Positions 61,542 through 64,000 of a stretch of 64,000 bases of DNA are shown here, piece by piece. The translations under genes were made by a program, and so were the position numbers. Position 1 is the first letter of the stretch. Each line of letters opens with the position of its first letter. The DNA comes from Bordetella genomosp. 9 (lineage in GTDB: Bacteria; Pseudomonadota; Gammaproteobacteria; Burkholderiales; Burkholderiaceae_B): positions 310,001 through 374,000 of the forward strand of contig NZ_NEVJ01000002.1 of NCBI RefSeq assembly GCF_002261425.1, read 5' to 3'. A model generated the notes under the pieces. It worked only from the letters and a program-made list of their open reading frames with translations, made no database searches and was not told the origin of the DNA.

Positions 61542-64000
61542 TCAGGCGGCGAGCAGCTGGCGCAGCACGAAGGGCAGGATGCCGCCGTGCTGGTAGTAGT
61601 CCACCTCGATCGGCGTGTCGATGCGCAGCAGCACCCGCACCTGCTGCGACGAACCGTCCTTGCGATGGATCGTCAGCGTCACGTCCTGCTGCGGCTTGAT
61701 GCCGTTTTCCAGGCCCGAGACGTCGAAGGTTTCCTCGCCGGTGATGTTCAGCGTCTGCACGCTGTCGTCACCCTTGAACTGCAGCGGCAGCACGCCCATG
61801 CCCACCAGGTTGCTGCGGTGGATGCGCTCGAAGCTGCGCGCCACCACGGCCTTGACGCCCAGCAGCTGCGTGCCCTTGGCTGCCCAGTCGCGCGACGAAC
61901 CGGTGCCGTATTCCTCGCCGCCGAACACCACCGTCGGCACGCCGGCGTCGATGTATTTCATCGCCGCGTCGTAGATGGGCATCTGCTCGCCGGACGGCTG
62001 GTACAGCGTTTCGCCGCCTTCGAAGCGGCTGCCGTCCTCGCGCGGCGGAATCATCAGGTTCTTGATCCGCACGTTCGCAAAGGTGCCGCGCATCATGATT
62101 TCATGATTGCCGCGGCGCGAGCCGTAGCTGTTGAAGTCGGCCTTCATGACGCCGTGCTCCTTCAGCCACTTGCCCGCGGGCGACGATTCCTTGATCGAGC
62201 CGGCCGGCGAAATATGGTCGGTGGTCACCGAGTCGCCGAAGATCCCCAGCGCCCGGGCGCCACGGACCGTGGGCATGGCCGTCGGCTCCATGCCGAAATC
62301 CTTGAAGAAAGGCGGCTCGGCGATGTACGTCGACGTCGGCCAGTTGTAGACCTCGCCCGTCACGCCCTTGATGTGCTCCCACAACTTGCCGGGATTGGTG
62401 CGGACGTCGCTGTAGTTCTCGCGGTAGACGTCGGAATCCAGGGCGAACTTCAGCAGGTCCTGCACTTCCTCCGTGGACGGCCAGATGTCGCCGAGCCAGA
62501 CGTCGCCCTTCTTGCCCTTGCCGACCGGTTCGGTCATCAGGTCGCGCAGCATCGTGCCGGCCAGCGCGTACGCGACGACCAGCGGCGGCGACGCCAGGAA
62601 GTTCGCCTTGATGTTCGGGTGGATGCGCGCTTCGAAGTTGCGGTTGCCCGACAGCACCGCGGCGCACACCAGGTCGTTGTCGTTGATGGCCTCGTTGAGA
62701 TCCGCGGCCAGGTCGCCGGCGTTGCCGATGCAGGTGGTGCAGCCGTAGGCGGCCACGTCGAAGCCCAGTTTTTCCAGATAGGGCAGCAGTCCCGTCTTGG
62801 TCAGGTATTCAGTGACGACGCGCGATCCCGGCGCCAGCGAGGTCTTGATCTTGGGCGAGACCTTCAGCCCGGCTTCGACGGCCTTCTTGGCCAGCAGGCC
62901 GGCCGCCAGCATGACGCTGGGATTGGACGTGTTGGTGCAGGACGTGATGGCCGCGATCAGGATGTCGCCATTCTTGACCTTGGTGCCGGCGCTGGTGGTG
63001 AACTGCTGCTGCAGTTTTTCGGCGGGCTGGTTGAAGCCATTTTCGGCGACCGGGGCGGAGAACAGCGTGGTGAAGGTGTTCTTCACGTTGCCGATCTCGA
63101 TGCGGTCCTGCGGGCGCTTGGGGCCGGCCAGCGAAGGCGCCACCGTGCCCAGGTCCAGGGTCAGCAGCTTGGTGAACTGGATGTCCTTGGCCTTGGGCAC
63201 GCCGAACATCTTCTGCGCCTTGAAATAGCCTTCGAAGGCGGCGATTTCCTGTTCGGTGCGGCCGGTGCCCTTGAAGTAATCGATCGTGCGCTCGTCCACC
63301 GGGAAGAAGCCCATGGTGGCGCCGTATTCCGGCGCCATGTTGCCGATGGTGGCGCGGTCGGTCACGGACAGGCTGGCGGTGCCTTCGCCGCAGAACTCGA
63401 CGAACTTGCCCACCACCTTTTCACGGCGCAGCATTTCGGTGATGGTCAGCACCAGGTCGGTGGCGGTGACGCCGCCGCGCAGCTGGCCCTTCAGTTCGAC
63501 GCCGACCACGTCGGGCGTCAGGAAGTACACCGGCTGGCCCAGCATGCCGGCTTCCGCCTCGATGCCGCCCACGCCCCAGCCGACCACGCCGATCCCATTG
63601 ATCATGGTGGTGTGGCTGTCGGTGCCCACCAGGGAATCGGGGTAGTAGACGTTATTGGCCTTGTCCAGGTGGACGCCGCGGGCCAGGTATTCCAGATTGA
63701 CCTGGTGCACGATGCCGAAGCCCGGCGGCACGACGCGGAAAGTGTCGAAGGCTTCCATGCCCCACTTCATGAACTGGTAGCGCTCCTGGTTGCGCTTGAA
63801 TTCGAGCTTCATGTTCAGGTCCAGGGCCTGCTTGGTGCCGAAGTAATCGATCATCACGGAGTGATCGACCACCAGGTCCACCGGCACCAGCGGCTCGATG
63901 CGCTTGGGATCCGCGCCCATGGCCTGCGCCACCGAGCGCATGGCGCCGATGTCGGCCAGCAGCGGCACGCCGGTGAAGTCCTGCAGCACCACGCGCGCCA
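61542..64000 (-). CDS. acnA: Aconitate hydratase A (5' end outside window)
   Basis: Aconitase interconverts citrate and isocitrate in the TCA cycle using a 4Fe-4S cluster. About 819 codons are visible of a usual 890-910 residue protein; the N-terminus lies beyond the window end, and the frame is open to the edge. Visible features are [14 protein letters not shown], the cluster-ligand region with [10 protein letters not shown] and [12 protein letters not shown] (three Cys ligands in all), [13 protein letters not shown] and [10 protein letters not shown]. AcnA-type order and length distinguish it from AcnB. Confidence 0.97.
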   Translation of the reverse strand, partial: ARVVLQDFTGVPLLADIGAMRSVAQAMGADPKRIEPLVPVDLVVDHSVMIDYFGTKQALDLNMKLEFKRNQERYQFMKWGMEAFDTFRVVPPGFGIVHQVNLEYLARGVHLDKANNVYYPDSLVGTDSHTTMINGIGVVGWGVGGIEAEAGMLGQPVYFLTPDVVGVELKGQLRGGVTATDLVLTITEMLRREKVVGKFVEFCGEGTASLSVTDRATIGNMAPEYGATMGFFPVDERTIDYFKGTGRTEQEIAAFEGYFKAQKMFGVPKAKDIQFTKLLTLDLGTVAPSLAGPKRPQDRIEIGNVKNTFTTLFSAPVAENGFNQPAEKLQQQFTTSAGTKVKNGDILIAAITSCTNTSNPSVMLAAGLLAKKAVEAGLKVSPKIKTSLAPGSRVVTEYLTKTGLLPYLEKLGFDVAAYGCTTCIGNAGDLAADLNEAINDNDLVCAAVLSGNRNFEARIHPNIKANFLASPPLVVAYALAGTMLRDLMTEPVGKGKKGDVWLGDIWPSTEEVQDLLKFALDSDVYRENYSDVRTNPGKLWEHIKGVTGEVYNWPTSTYIAEPPFFKDFGMEPTAMPTVRGARALGIFGDSVTTDHISPAGSIKESSPAGKWLKEHGVMKADFNSYGSRRGNHEIMMRGTFANVRIKNLMIPPREDGSRFEGGETLYQPSGEQMPIYDAAMKYIDAGVPTVVFGGEEYGTGSSRDWAAKGTQLLGVKAVVARSFERIHRSNLVGMGVLPLQFKGDDSVQTLNITGEETFDVSGLENGIKPQQDVTLTIHRKDGSSQQVRVLLRIDTPIEVDYYQHGGILPFVLRQLLAA

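Overview
The window is high-GC DNA from a betaproteobacterium of the order Burkholderiales, most likely an Alcaligenaceae genus close to Bordetella or Achromobacter. The clues are two Bug-type (TctC-like) solute receptors, a DUF2863 protein, an EF-P of the arginine type together with its rhamnosyltransferase EarP, a DUF2331/DUF1178/DUF72 complement and dense GC-rich gene packing. The genus is inferred from gene families; no rRNA or other marker is present.

Layout. 1-1773: the tail of an OmpR-type response regulator and its histidine kinase. 1983-3611: a formyltransferase-like/GINT1_N protein. 4150-5868: two tandem LuxR-type regulators whose receiver domains lack the phosphorylated aspartate. 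6048-25346: a large fucose-containing (colanic-acid-like) exopolysaccharide locus with two divergent arms. The left arm (wcaJ, gmm, manC, gmd, fcl, wzx, GT2, wzy, GT4, GT2, wcaF, wcaI) reads leftward; the right arm (wza, wzc, a degenerate phosphohexomutase, galE) reads rightward. WcaJ would start the repeat unit on undecaprenyl phosphate. ManC, Gmd and Fcl make GDP-mannose and GDP-fucose, GalE makes UDP-galactose, the glycosyltransferases and WcaF finish the unit, Wzx and Wzy flip and polymerise it, and Wzc and Wza export it.

25526-30009: an AI-2E-type transporter, a sirtuin, serine acetyltransferase EpsC and an inositol-monophosphatase-family enzyme, with three copies of a 77-bp intergenic repeat. 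30244-33200: a TRAP transporter. 33250-40306: two DUF72 proteins, a DUF2383-type protein, a UvrD-like helicase, a small acidic protein, CorA and a staphylococcal-nuclease-like protein. 40454-46939: a four-gene peptide/oligopeptide-type ABC importer. 46973-50695: a Gly-rich lipoprotein and an orphan two-partner-secretion outer-membrane protein with an altered VRGY motif. 51020-53704: a receiver-less sigma-54 activator, DUF1178 and an unrecognised protein.

53918-60297: efp and earP, separated by a ureohydrolase/Bug/LysR module, then DUF2863. 60538-61515: a second Bug receptor. 61542-64000: aconitase, cut by the window end. No rRNA, tRNA, CRISPR array, insertion sequence or phage gene was seen. 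The points most worth following are the active-site-less mutase in the exopolysaccharide operon, the 77-bp repeat family, the paired pseudo-receiver regulators and the GMGY-type TpsB protein.
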